A stretch of 64,000 bases of DNA from M3007 sp046329435. Its GTDB lineage: Bacteria; Bacteroidota; Bacteroidia; Chitinophagales; Saprospiraceae. The stretch lies in NCBI GenBank assembly GCA_046329435.1, contig JAXLUR010000004.1, forward strand, positions 434,001 to 498,000. Reading direction: 5' to 3'. The notes under the pieces were generated by a model. That model was not told where the DNA came from. It did no database searches and was given only the letters and a program-made list of their open reading frames with translations. The translations under genes were made by a program, and so were the position numbers. This document shows positions 1 through 9,267 of this stretch, in pieces (position 1 is the stretch's first letter; each line of letters begins with the position of its first letter).

Positions 1-1003
1 CCTGCACATTGGCCGGGCCCGAAATGGCCGCGCCGTTGCGCCAGCCGCTCTGGGCAAATGCTTCGCCATTGAAATAGCCGAAGTTATCGTCCACCAGGGT
101 TTTGTTGTCGGGCTTGTAAGCGCCCGTCCGGAAAGCATGGTTTTTATTCAAATAGCGCCGATACAGTTCGGTTTGCGACTCGTTCCAGCCGCTGAGGTTG
201 GAAAAATCGACCCGGCTGACGACCACTTCCGGCAAACTCGGGGTCACGCTCTGGTCAAATTTGCCATCACCCGGCACGTTGCGGTTGGCTGGCCGGCTGG
301 CCGCAGGATTGTTGACCAGTGAATCCGTCCAGAGTTCTTCATCGAAGTCGCCGTAGTAATAATCGGTCGGCCAGGCGCCGATATGGTCGGGATGCCCGTC
401 CGGAGCGATTTCGCCGGAATAAGGCACCGGGATATTGCCAAACAGCAGGACGCACAACGTGTTGGGATCGGCCTCCCAGTCGGTCCGGATCAGCTCCTTG
501 ACCGAGGGGACGCTGCTGGAAGCCACCGCAATATCGTGCCGCAGCACCTGCCAGCCGTCGCCGCGCAGGTCCTGTTCAAAACGCGACAGCTCGCTGGCCA
601 GCGGCGCCGACAAGGCGTCGTCGATCACCAGCACGATTTTGCCGCGCGAGCCGGTGTAGGCCGGCAGGTCGATGCCGGCATACGCCAGACCGACGCGTTG
701 GGACGGGGTGCCGCCGTTTTGTTCTACCCGGTATTCCCAGGCCACACCCGAGCCGCTACCGACGTCGGTATAAGAAGTAGCGGAAGGCGGCAAAATAGAA
801 AGCGCCGTCCACGAAAGATCAAAGATTGATTTTCGAAACACAATCACCTGGGTGACGCCGGCGGCCGGCGCAGGCCAGCTGAGCGTGATCGAAGGCGCCG
901 CCGAAGTAGTGACCGTGATCGGCACGACTTCATCGGCCGAAGTTTGGGCGAGGGCGGTTGTGAGCAGACAACCGAGGAAAACCGCGGTAAAAAGTGTCTT
1001 CAT
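1..1003 (-). CDS. Secreted protein with Fn3-like N-terminus and C25-peptidase-like region (3' part outside window)
   Basis: The frame is open from an ATG at 1003 to the window edge, so only the first ~334 residues are visible. The N-terminus (MKTLFTAVFLGCLLTTALAQ) is a clear Sec signal peptide. Residues ~25-110 resemble a fibronectin type III domain (SITLSWPAP, then a YTDVGSGSG...WEYRV strand pair). From ~120 on, KIVLVIDD, a DGW turn, LCVLLFGNIPVPYSG and then DYYYGDFDEELWTD resemble the Rossmann/caspase-like fold of gingipain-type C25 proteins. That assignment is fold-level inference; no catalytic Cys/His pair can be confirmed in the visible part. It is probably a surface or extracellular protein. 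A C-terminal T9SS domain would be expected beyond the window. Confidence 0.7.
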   Translation of the reverse strand, partial: MKTLFTAVFLGCLLTTALAQTSADEVVPITVTTSAAPSITLSWPAPAAGVTQVIVFRKSIFDLSWTALSILPPSATSYTDVGSGSGVAWEYRVEQNGGTPSQRVGLAYAGIDLPAYTGSRGKIVLVIDDALSAPLASELSRFEQDLRGDGWQVLRHDIAVASSSVPSVKELIRTDWEADPNTLCVLLFGNIPVPYSGEIAPDGHPDHIGAWPTDYYYGDFDEELWTDSLVNNPAASRPANRNVPGDGKFDQSVTPSLPEVVVSRVDFSNLSGWNESQTELYRRYLNKNHAFRTGAYKPDNKTLVDDNFGYFNGEAFAQSGWRNGAAISGPANVQ

Positions 1004-1209
1004 AAAATGAAACAGGCTGGTGAGTGAACAATGGTGATTAAAGGTAATACAATTAGCGTTGCCATATACCTGCCGGGGCAGGATGACAACGCAGATCACC
1101 CAAATGAACACGGGTTGGCGAGGATAATAAAGGACGGCTCCTTCTTCCGGCGGCTTGAATGCCGGCGGCAATTGCGGGCGGGAAAGGGCAAATGCCCCTT
1201 GATCTTGCC

Positions 1210-1308
1210 TTATGCCTTCGTATCGGGCTTTTTATTGAGTTTGTACATCACGTAACCAAAGCCCGCGACCAAATGCAGCATAACGATCAAAAAAATAACG
1301 GTTGCCAT
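1210..1308 (-). CDS. Small single-pass membrane protein (32 aa)
   Basis: A 32-residue frame starts MATVIFLIVMLHLVAGFGYV and ends YKLNKKPDTKA. It is a single hydrophobic helix (residues ~3-22) followed by a short positively charged tail, the usual layout of a bacterial micro-membrane protein with an inside-positive C-terminus. The same frame is open further upstream to 1551, but that extension is low-complexity and Pro/Arg-rich, so the internal ATG at 1308 is preferred. The partner and function are unknown. The composition is far from random for this GC-rich DNA, which supports a real gene. Confidence 0.5.
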   Translation of the reverse strand: MATVIFLIVMLHLVAGFGYVMYKLNKKPDTKA

Positions 1309-1514
1309 GTCGATTTCTGTTTGTACGCACACAGGAGCGGTGCGTTTGAAAAACGACGCAAAGATTGAGCGGGCCGGGCGGGGGGATGGATGAGTTGGGT
1401 TAGCTGGAGGGGTAATCTTGCTCATGGAGAGCGGGGGGAAATGACAAACCAGAGGGCGAAAATGCGCCGCAGCGCGGCAAAACGCATGTATTTCTGTTTC
1501 AGCCAACAATGGCC

Positions 1515-1658
1515 TCAGCCCTCCAGATCCTGCAAAGCCTCCTCCGCCCATGTCAGGTTTTGCTGAAATGCCACGTAGGCCGGAAAATCACGGGCCAGCT
1601 CCAGCCAAAGTGCCCGGCATTTTTCAAAAAAGGCCCGCGCCTGGTTGTTGTCGCCTTT
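1515..1658 (-). pseudogene. C-terminal remnant of a TPR-like protein
   Basis: Reading from 1658 down to the TGA at 1515-1517 gives a 47-residue stretch starting KGDNNQARAFFEKCRALWLE and ending WAEEALQDLEG. Its amphipathic helix pattern (NNQARAFFEKCRALWLELA) is typical of a tetratricopeptide repeat C-terminus. A TAA at 1659-1661 immediately precedes it in frame, there is no start codon, and the 19 bp tandem repeat follows, so no intact gene can be assembled. I read it as the tail of a gene destroyed by rearrangement. It could also be the end of a frameshifted ORF. Confidence 0.45.
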
Positions 1659-1690
1659 TTAGTAGCGGTAAAATCGGCCACGGCACGGGG

Positions 1691-1766
1691 CAAAGCCCCG
1701 CGCCAGCAGCAAAGTCCCGCGCCAGCAGCAAAGTCCCGCGCCAGCAACAAAGCCCCGCGCCAGCCG
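1691..1766. repeat. Tandem repeat, four copies of 19 bp
   Basis: Four adjoining 19-bp copies of CAAAGYCCCGCGCCAGCAG (1691-1709, 1710-1728, 1729-1747, 1748-1766) differ at only one or two positions each. The array lies between the premature 3' end of the methylmalonyl-CoA mutase subunit gene and the TPR-like remnant, and so marks a likely recombination or slippage junction. Confidence 0.9.
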
Positions 1767-1797
1767 TCCGTGCCAGCCCTGAGGGTGGCAAAAGGGT

Positions 1798-2943
1798 TTA
1801 GTCCGTTTGGAATTTCTTCCAGGCCGCTTCGGCCAGTTGCCCGGTTAGTTTTTCTACATAATAGCTGCCGGCGGCGGGGTCGGGCAGTTCGGTGAAAAAG
1901 CTCTCCATTTTGAGCAAATGCTGCACGTTGCGGGCCATACGGCGGCCGAAGGCGGCCGGCCGGGAGGGGTTTTCGGCGCCGGCATCGAAAGGCAGCACGG
2001 CCAGGCGGTCGGCGCCACCCAGCACGGCCGACATGGCCATCGTCGTGGCGCGGATCAGGTTGGAATACTCGTCGGCGGCGTAGGCGGCCGGCGCAAACCG
2101 CACATCGAGCGGCGGCCAGGCCTTGGGGAGCCCCCAGGCTTGCAACAAATTGAGCCACAGCAATTTCAAGGCGCGCAGCTTCGCTATTTCGACAAAATAA
2201 CTCGATCCGACGGCCACGGCGACCTGCATGCCGGCGGCCGCATCGGCCGGCGACCAGCCGCGTTCGGCAAACTGTTTGAGGTAGGCGTTGGCCCGCTTCA
2301 ACAACAGGGCCAGTTCGTCGGCAGCGCCGGAAGCGCCCTGCCAGTCGGCGGCGCCTTCCACCGACAGCAGCGTGAAGCCCGGGAAATTTTCGCGGCCGTA
2401 GGCCAGCAACTCGGCCACGTAGCGCCAGTCTTGCAGGCCTTCGGCAGCAGCAGGGTCGTAGCGCAGGGCGCCGCGCAGCCGGCGCGGATCGAGACCGCGC
2501 TCACGGGCCAGCGTTTCGAGGGCGGCCAGCACGGCGCCGGGGTTTTTCGCCAGTCCAGGCCCGGCAAATTGCAGGCTGATAAAATCGGGATGCACACCGT
2601 CGAGCAGGGGGTGTATAAAAGCCGCAGTTGCCGGCTCGGTCAGCTGAAAACAAAGGCTTTCCGCGCCAAACGACAAGGCTTCGAGGGCCTGTGCGTTGGC
2701 GGCTGCCGGGTCGGCAGCGTAGATGTCTTCGCAAATTTCCCATTGCAAGGGCTGCGCGCTCAGCGGGGCTGGCGGCGCGGGGAGCTCGTCGGCATGCCCG
2801 AAAGGATCGACGCGGACCTCTTCGGCGAGCTGCCAGTACAGGTCGTCGAGGGCTTTGCCTTTGAGGTCTTTGGTAATGCGGGCGAGCCAGTCGGCTTTGG
2901 AGACAGGCTGAAATTCGGAGAAAAAGTCGGTAGAAAGTGCCAT
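1798..2943 (-). CDS. mutA: Methylmalonyl-CoA mutase small (beta) subunit, apparently C-terminally shortened
   Basis: The 381-aa product has the family's N-terminus (FFSEFQPVSKADWLARITKD, then LKGKALDDLYW) and the TIM-barrel core that the small subunit shares with the catalytic subunit, including GSSYFVEIAKLRALKLLWLN, RATTMAMSAVLGGADRLAVL and RRMARNVQHLLKMES. The small subunit does not bind B12; it forms a heterodimer with the catalytic subunit in methylmalonyl-CoA/succinyl-CoA interconversion. The frame stops right after SYYVEKLTGQLAEAAWKKFQ-TD. Homologues normally continue for several tens of residues into the linker and flavodoxin-like part. No large-subunit gene follows downstream, where it usually lies. 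A rearrangement at the adjacent 19 bp repeat is the likely cause; stability of the product is uncertain. Confidence 0.85.
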   Translation of the reverse strand: MALSTDFFSEFQPVSKADWLARITKDLKGKALDDLYWQLAEEVRVDPFGHADELPAPPAPLSAQPLQWEICEDIYAADPAAANAQALEALSFGAESLCFQLTEPATAAFIHPLLDGVHPDFISLQFAGPGLAKNPGAVLAALETLARERGLDPRRLRGALRYDPAAAEGLQDWRYVAELLAYGRENFPGFTLLSVEGAADWQGASGAADELALLLKRANAYLKQFAERGWSPADAAAGMQVAVAVGSSYFVEIAKLRALKLLWLNLLQAWGLPKAWPPLDVRFAPAAYAADEYSNLIRATTMAMSAVLGGADRLAVLPFDAGAENPSRPAAFGRRMARNVQHLLKMESFFTELPDPAAGSYYVEKLTGQLAEAAWKKFQTD

Positions 2944-2957
2944 GGCGTACGTGTGGG

Positions 2958-2965
2958 CAAAAGTA
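2958..2965 (-). promoter_or_regulatory. Putative -7 box TACTTTTG upstream of mutA
   Basis: Read on the minus strand the octamer is TACTTTTG, matching the Bacteroidota -7 consensus TAnnTTTG. It lies 15 bp before the mutA ATG, giving a very short leader. No convincing -33 TTG was assigned. Confidence 0.45.
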
Positions 2966-3122
2966 GCGATTCGTCGGGCAGGACGTGTACTTATAGGCCG
3001 GCAGGATGCAATTTTCTCTCCTTATTTTTCAAATTCACACCCGGCTTTACCGGATTCACATATCGGAGCCGGACCGCCGCCGTTGGCCGCCATCTTGCAG
3101 CCGTATTCAAACTTGTTTTATC

Positions 3123-4373
3123 ATGAAAAAGAAATGGCAAACGGCACACCTTCCGATCCTGTTCCTTACCCTGGCGCCTCTTTTTTTACAGGCGCAAAAC
3201 GGCGCCGGCTTCGAAACCTACGCCCGGCAGCACGACAGCATTTTTATTGCCCTTTATGAAAAAAGGGACACCCAGGGCTTCCGGCTGCTGCTGGCCGACT
3301 GGGAAAGCGCCTACGCACAACTCGACGCCCGGGAGCGCAAACGATTCGCTTCCGACCGGGCCAATGCCCACTACAACCTCGCCTGCACCTATGCGCTCTG
3401 CGGTCGGCGCGAGCCGGCGCTCGACCATTTGCAACAGGCTGTCGAAGCGGGCTTTACCGATTATTCCCACCTGCTCGGCGACACGGACCTGGAAAGCCTC
3501 CGGCACGAACCGCGTTTCATGGCGCTCGCGGAGTCGATTCGGGCGGTGGGCGACTACCTGTTCATCTTGCGGCACGCGGCAGCCTACAACCCCGCCGACG
3601 CCCGTGCGCGCCCGGCTTTTCGCTACGATTCGGCCGACAAACCCGAACTGAAAGCACTCCGCGAAAAATACCGGCTCGATTCCGTCGCCGGCTCGGGCAA
3701 CGACGTCTCGCAGGTGCTCAACGTGCTGCACTGGGTGCATGACCTGATCCCGCACGACGGCGAACACGGCAACCCGCAACAACACAACGCACAGGCCATG
3801 ATCGAAGCCTGCCGGGGCGGCAAGCGCGGACTCAACTGCCGCGGCCTCGCCACCGTGCTCAACGAGTGTTACCTTTCCCTCGGTTTCGCTTCGCGGCTGG
3901 TGACCTGCCTGCCCAAGGACAGTCTGGGTATCGACCCCGATTGCCACGTGATCAACATCGTGTTCGTGCCTTCGCTGGGCAAATGGATCTGGGTCGATCC
4001 CACCTACGACGCCTGGCTGATGAATGAAAAAGGCGAATTGCTCGACATCGCGGAGGTCAGGGAGCGCATCATCCTCGACCAACCCCTGCTGCTCAACCCG
4101 ACCGCCAACTGGAACCATCGGTATTCGCCCGACAAAACGGAATATTTGTACCAGTACATGGCCAAAAACCTCTACATCCTGCAATGCCCGGTCGAGAGCG
4201 CCTGGGACCTGGAAACGCCGGCCCGGGGGAAAACCATCCAGTACGTCCAGCTGCTGCCGCTCGATTATTTCAAACAGGAGCCGGTCGTACGCGAATATAC
4301 CGACCCTGAAAGCGGCGTTACCTACAAGTTTTACAATACCAACAATCCTGTCAGTTTCTGGAAACACCCCTGA
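3123..4373 (+). CDS. Secreted transglutaminase-like domain protein
   Basis: The 416-aa product starts at the ATG at 3123, giving the signal peptide MKKKWQTAHLPILFLTLAPLFLQAQ; the frame is open upstream but that extension has no signal-like sequence. Residues ~40-140 include a TPR-like segment (ANAHYNLACTYALCGRREPALDHL). The C-terminal half has a transglutaminase-like papain fold with Cys in GLNCRGLATVLNECYLSLGF, His in DPDCHVINIVFV and Asp in WIWVDPTYDAWL, the expected Cys-His-Asp triad order. Such proteins can be cysteine proteases or cross-linking enzymes; the substrate is unknown. One base separates it from a sensor kinase gene, so it probably belongs to that operon and may sense or process something in the periplasm. 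Confidence 0.75.
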   Translation: MKKKWQTAHLPILFLTLAPLFLQAQNGAGFETYARQHDSIFIALYEKRDTQGFRLLLADWESAYAQLDARERKRFASDRANAHYNLACTYALCGRREPALDHLQQAVEAGFTDYSHLLGDTDLESLRHEPRFMALAESIRAVGDYLFILRHAAAYNPADARARPAFRYDSADKPELKALREKYRLDSVAGSGNDVSQVLNVLHWVHDLIPHDGEHGNPQQHNAQAMIEACRGGKRGLNCRGLATVLNECYLSLGFASRLVTCLPKDSLGIDPDCHVINIVFVPSLGKWIWVDPTYDAWLMNEKGELLDIAEVRERIILDQPLLLNPTANWNHRYSPDKTEYLYQYMAKNLYILQCPVESAWDLETPARGKTIQYVQLLPLDYFKQEPVVREYTDPESGVTYKFYNTNNPVSFWKHP

Positions 4374-4374
4374 T

Positions 4375-6090
4375 ATGCGCCACCTGATATTTTTCGCTCT
4401 CCTCCTGAGCGCCCGCAGCCTGGGCGCGCAGGTCAGCTGGCGCGATACCAGCCAGCATTTTTCCGACATAGAGTGGAACAACTATTCCACTTCATACCTG
4501 GGTGAAGGCCGCGACAGCACGCCCCTGCTGGTCACGGCCATCCCCAACAACGGCATCTATTCGATAGACGACCTCGACCCCGAGCACTCGCCGCTCGACA
4601 TGACGTTTTCCGGCTCGGCCTTCCGGTTCAGGTCGAATCTGGAAGCCGGCCAGTTGTTCCTCAACACCTATGATTCCTCGGCGGTGTATTTCCTTGCGCC
4701 CGGAATTTTTCGGCGCAATGCTGCGCGCTACGAGTTTCGCGTTTCGGAGGCTGGCGGCAAAGTCGTCAGAGACTGGAGCCCGATCGAGCAGTTTACCAGC
4801 GAGGATTTTCAACTCAACCAGTTCCGCGAAGGCTTTGCTTTTCTGGGCGGCTATTCGGCCGGCTGGGGGCATTGCCTGCTGGTCGAATTGCGGGAAAAAG
4901 GCAAGGCGGCCCCCTTCACGTCGAGCGTTGTTTGCTGGAAGGAAACACACCCTGTGCTGCTCTCGGTGCTCACCCGCGACGAGTTGCACGAAAGCATCCG
5001 GCATTTGAAAAACCCCTTCGATTTCAGCCTCAACCCCGGGGAGGCCCGAAAACTCGCCGAACGCTACCCGGCAGCCCGTACCGACAGTACTTCGGGGCAA
5101 TCGTCGCCGCCGCAACTCGTGCTGCCGGCCGGCGAAGACGAACTGCTGGTGTTTCTGCGGGCTGCGGTGTACAAAAAAGAAGCCCTGGAATACCGCCTGA
5201 CGCGCGACGGCAGGCTCGAAGCGCCCTGGCAGCCCAACGACATGGACAACAATTTCATCTGGTTGCGGCATTTGAAGCCCGGCGATTACACCCTCGACAT
5301 CCGCTATGCCAAACAGCGCCACAACCCGATCGTTTACCGTTTTCGGATCGAAGCGCCCTGGTACGAGCGCTGGCCGTTTCGGGCGGCCTTCGGCCTGATG
5401 GCGCTGGCGGCAGCGGCGGCGCTGGTCATGCTCGTGCAGCTGCGCCGGCAAAAGCGCAGGATGGCCGCAGAGCAAGCGCGGCAGGAGCGCCTGGCCCTGG
5501 GCTTGCGTTCGGTGTACGCCCAGCTCAACCCGCATTTTATCTTCAACGCCCTCTCCTCCATCCAGGGCCTCATCAACCGCAACGACCTCGACGGGGCCAA
5601 TCGCTATTTATCGGCTTTCGGCAGCCTGGTGCGCAGTTCGCTGGCGGATGTGGAGCGCAATTTCATCCCGCTGTCGCGGGAAATCAGTGCGCTCGACACC
5701 TATCTTTCGCTCGAAAAACTGCGTTTCGGCTTCCGTTACGCCATCGAGACCGGCGAAGGGCTCGCTCCCGACAACATCGAGGTGCCGTCGCTTTTGCTGC
5801 AGCCCCTGGCCGAAAATGCCGTGAAACACGGCGTATCGGGTCTGCTGGAAAAAGGCCTTATCCGGGTGGTGGTTGGCGCAAACGGCGGCGACCTGTACAT
5901 CCGGGTGATCGACAACGGCGCAGGTTTCGCCGCCACACCGGGCGCAGAGGGCTACGGATTGAAACTCACAGCCGACCGGATCAAACTGCTCAATGAGATG
6001 CCGGGCCAACGCCGGATCGTTCTGCATTGCAGCAATTTGCCCGGCGAGGGAGCACAAGCAGAAATTTTATTTCAAAACTGGCTGTTATGA
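4375..6090 (+). CDS. LytS/YehU-type sensor histidine kinase with periplasmic beta-rich domain
   Basis: The 571-aa product has a signal peptide (MRHLIFFALLLSARSLGAQ), a ~320-residue extracytoplasmic region, a membrane segment at ~340-360 (FGLMALAAAAALVMLVQL) and a cytoplasmic His_kinase domain. The phosphoacceptor His is in QLNPHFIFNALSSIQGL (around residue 386); the ATPase has LLLQPLAENAVKHG (N box) and IDNGAGF (G box). The segment before the membrane helix (GDYTLDIRYA...VYRFRIE) resembles a Y_Y_Y-type beta sandwich. Its stop overlaps the ATG of the LytTR regulator (ATGA), so the two are translationally coupled and form a two-component pair. The signal is unknown. Confidence 0.85.
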   Translation: MRHLIFFALLLSARSLGAQVSWRDTSQHFSDIEWNNYSTSYLGEGRDSTPLLVTAIPNNGIYSIDDLDPEHSPLDMTFSGSAFRFRSNLEAGQLFLNTYDSSAVYFLAPGIFRRNAARYEFRVSEAGGKVVRDWSPIEQFTSEDFQLNQFREGFAFLGGYSAGWGHCLLVELREKGKAAPFTSSVVCWKETHPVLLSVLTRDELHESIRHLKNPFDFSLNPGEARKLAERYPAARTDSTSGQSSPPQLVLPAGEDELLVFLRAAVYKKEALEYRLTRDGRLEAPWQPNDMDNNFIWLRHLKPGDYTLDIRYAKQRHNPIVYRFRIEAPWYERWPFRAAFGLMALAAAAALVMLVQLRRQKRRMAAEQARQERLALGLRSVYAQLNPHFIFNALSSIQGLINRNDLDGANRYLSAFGSLVRSSLADVERNFIPLSREISALDTYLSLEKLRFGFRYAIETGEGLAPDNIEVPSLLLQPLAENAVKHGVSGLLEKGLIRVVVGANGGDLYIRVIDNGAGFAATPGAEGYGLKLTADRIKLLNEMPGQRRIVLHCSNLPGEGAQAEILFQNWLL

Positions 6091-6836
6091 ACCCGCTTAG
6101 CGCCATTCTGATCGACGACGAACCCAACAACCTGGACAATCTCGCCAACCTGCTGCGCGAGTATTGTCCCGAATTGATCGTCGCCGGCACGGCTTCGAGC
6201 GCGGCGGCCGGCGAGGCGCTCATCCGGCAGATCGGGCCCGAACTGGTTTTTCTCGACATTCAAATGCCGGGGCAATCGGGGTTCGATCTGCTGCGCGCCT
6301 TGCCGGCCATCAATTTCGAACTCATTTTCGTCACGGCCTACGACCAGTATGCCATCCAGGCCATCCGCTTTGCGGCTGTCGATTATTTGTTGAAACCCGT
6401 ATCGCCCGACGAACTCCGGCAAGCCGTGGCGCGCGCCGCCCAAAACGCCCGCAACAAGCGGCAAAACCTGCAACTCGACAACCTGCTCCAACTCCTGCAA
6501 CAACCCAAAGACGCCCACCGGATCGCGCTGGCATCGCTGGAGGAAACGCGTTTTGTACGGCCGGCCGACATTGTTCGCTGCGAATCGGACAACAACTATT
6601 GTTTTTTCTACCTGGACGACGGAGAAAAACTCACTGTTTCGAGGCCGATTTACGAGTTTGAAGAGTTGCTGCGGCCCTACGGGTTTGTGCGTTGTCACCA
6701 GTCGCACCTTATCAACCCCCGTTTTGTCAAAAGCTGGGTGAAAAAAGACGGCGGCTACCTGCTGTTCGACAACGGGGCGCAGGCGCCAGTTTCGCGGGCA
6801 AAAAGAGAAGAAGTGCTGCGGGTACTGCAGCGATAA
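6087..6836 (+). CDS. LytTR-family response regulator
   Basis: The 249-aa product starts at the ATG overlapping the kinase stop codon. Residues 1-120 are a receiver domain with the acidic pair in LIDDEP, the phosphorylated Asp57 in LVFLDIQMPG, Thr in FVTAYD and Lys in DYLLKPVSPDE. Residues ~145-249 are a LytTR DNA-binding domain (VRPADIVRCESDNNYCFFYL, then FVRCHQSHLINPRFV). Such regulators bind direct-repeat DNA as dimers. The partner is the histidine kinase immediately upstream. Confidence 0.9.
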   Translation: MNPLSAILIDDEPNNLDNLANLLREYCPELIVAGTASSAAAGEALIRQIGPELVFLDIQMPGQSGFDLLRALPAINFELIFVTAYDQYAIQAIRFAAVDYLLKPVSPDELRQAVARAAQNARNKRQNLQLDNLLQLLQQPKDAHRIALASLEETRFVRPADIVRCESDNNYCFFYLDDGEKLTVSRPIYEFEELLRPYGFVRCHQSHLINPRFVKSWVKKDGGYLLFDNGAQAPVSRAKREEVLRVLQR

Positions 6837-6945
6837 AAAGGGTTGGCAAGGGAAATTCCCGGTTTCCAAAGCCCCCCGGCCAAAGTGCAGCAGCGTTGAT
6901 ATTCAGAGTTTTTATTTCTTCAAACCTTTTTACGGACGCGCTGTT

Positions 6946-6953
6946 TATCTTTG
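6946..6953 (+). promoter_or_regulatory. Putative -7 box TATCTTTG upstream of iscS
   Basis: The octamer is an exact TAnnTTTG match, 54 bp before the iscS start and after the end of the preceding two-component operon. It would drive iscS-iscU-iscA. No clear -33 TTG lies at the usual spacing. Confidence 0.5.
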
Positions 6954-7007
6954 CAACCCGAATCGTTACCTTGATTCAATCTAAATAAAAGACAACTTGC
7001 CCGCTGC

Positions 7008-8228
<1,221 letters not shown>

Positions 8229-8279
8229 TGTTAAACACCTGGTTTGACCCGCTTTTTACGATCAAAAACAACTACCAAC

Positions 8280-8699
8280 ATGGCATATTCCGATAAAGTA
8301 CTGGACCATTTCAAAAACCCGCGCAACGTCGGCTCTCTTAACAAAGAAGCCAAAAACGTCGGTACGGGCCTCGTGGGCGCGCCCGAATGCGGCGACGTAA
8401 TGCGCCTTCAGATCGAAGTGGATGAAGCCACCGGCATCATCCGCGACGCCAAATTCAAAACCTTCGGCTGCGGCTCGGCCATCGCCTCTTCTTCGCTGGC
8501 CACCGAATGGCTCAAAGGCAAAACACTCGACGAAGCCGGCAAAATCGACAACATGGACATCGTGGAAGAACTGGCACTGCCCCCCGTCAAAATCCACTGC
8601 TCCGTGCTGGCCGAAGACGCCATCAAGGCCGCCATCAAGGACTATCAGGACAAAAACGGCATCCATACCGAAGCCGCACCCAGCGAGGCAACGGCCTGA
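8280..8699 (+). CDS. iscU: Iron-sulfur cluster assembly scaffold IscU
   Basis: The 139-aa product starts at MAYSDKVLDHFKNPRNVGSL; an upstream in-frame ATG at 8244 would add 12 non-conserved residues. The three cluster-ligand cysteines and the key Asp are present: Cys37 and Asp39 (GAPECGDVM), Cys64 (FGCGSAIASSS) and His106-Cys107 (KIHCSVLAEDAI). The chaperone-recognition region PPVKIHC corresponds to the LPPVK motif bound by HscA in other bacteria. It receives sulfur from IscS and iron to build 2Fe-2S clusters. No hscA or hscB is in the window. Confidence 0.95.
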   Translation: MAYSDKVLDHFKNPRNVGSLNKEAKNVGTGLVGAPECGDVMRLQIEVDEATGIIRDAKFKTFGCGSAIASSSLATEWLKGKTLDEAGKIDNMDIVEELALPPVKIHCSVLAEDAIKAAIKDYQDKNGIHTEAAPSEATA

Positions 8700-8746
8700 T
8701 TGGCCGCCCCCTGCGACCCGTTTTTTGCACAACAGCACCAAACACC

Positions 8747-9073
8747 ATGATTTACGTAGCAGACAGCGCCAAGCAGAAAATTACCGAGATCCGCGACAGC
8801 CAGCACCTTGCCGACGACTTTTTCCTCCGCGTGTCGGTCGTGTCGGGCGGCTGCTCAGGCTTGTCGTACAAAATGGATTTCGACAACGAATCGCGACCCA
8901 ACGATCAGGTTTTTGAAGACAACGGGGTCAAAGTGGTCACCGACCTCAAAAGTTTCCTCTACCTGTTCAACACCACGCTGGAATTTTCCGGCGGACTGAA
9001 CGGCAAAGGCTTTTCATTCAACAATCCGAACGCGGCGCGAACCTGCAGTTGCGGCGAAAGTTTTGCCGTGTAG
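8747..9073 (+). CDS. iscA: A-type iron-sulfur carrier (IscA/HesB family)
   Basis: The 108-aa product starts MIYVADSAKQKITEI and has the three conserved cysteines of A-type carriers: Cys36 in SGGCSGLSYKMDF and Cys100/Cys102 in ARTCSCGESF. These proteins bind 2Fe-2S or 4Fe-4S clusters and hand them to apoproteins. It lies 47 bp after iscU and is followed by a strong terminator, so it is the last gene of the isc operon. IscA, ErpA and SufA cannot be separated with certainty from sequence alone; the context favours IscA. Confidence 0.9.
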   Translation: MIYVADSAKQKITEIRDSQHLADDFFLRVSVVSGGCSGLSYKMDFDNESRPNDQVFEDNGVKVVTDLKSFLYLFNTTLEFSGGLNGKGFSFNNPNAARTCSCGESFAV

Positions 9074-9098
9074 CAATATCCCGGTTTCCGGTTTCCAG

Positions 9099-9123
9099 AG
9101 GCTGCCAACAGGCAGCCTTTTTT
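9099..9123 (+). terminator. Rho-independent terminator of the isc operon
   Basis: An 8-bp perfect stem (AGGCTGCC / GGCAGCCT) with a 4-nt loop (AACA) is followed by a run of T, 25 bp after the iscA stop. Confidence 0.85.
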
Positions 9124-9267
9124 GTTTTGGTCGAAAAGTTTGAAAATGTTTTTTATTTTAAAACTTTTTATGTCAAATTTGCATCAAATTTTAAATAGAC
9201 TGGAGCAGAAAGACCTCGACACGACACAACTTGATCTTAATTTATAAAAACCAGCCTGCTACACATT

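Noticed and set aside
1918..3126. A 402-codon plus-strand frame opposite mutA
   Set aside because: GC-rich DNA gives long antisense frames; the minus-strand mutA protein matches the family, the plus-strand product does not.
4024..4374. An upstream in-frame extension of the sensor kinase
   Set aside because: It overlaps the end of the transglutaminase-like gene and would hide the signal peptide that starts at 4375.
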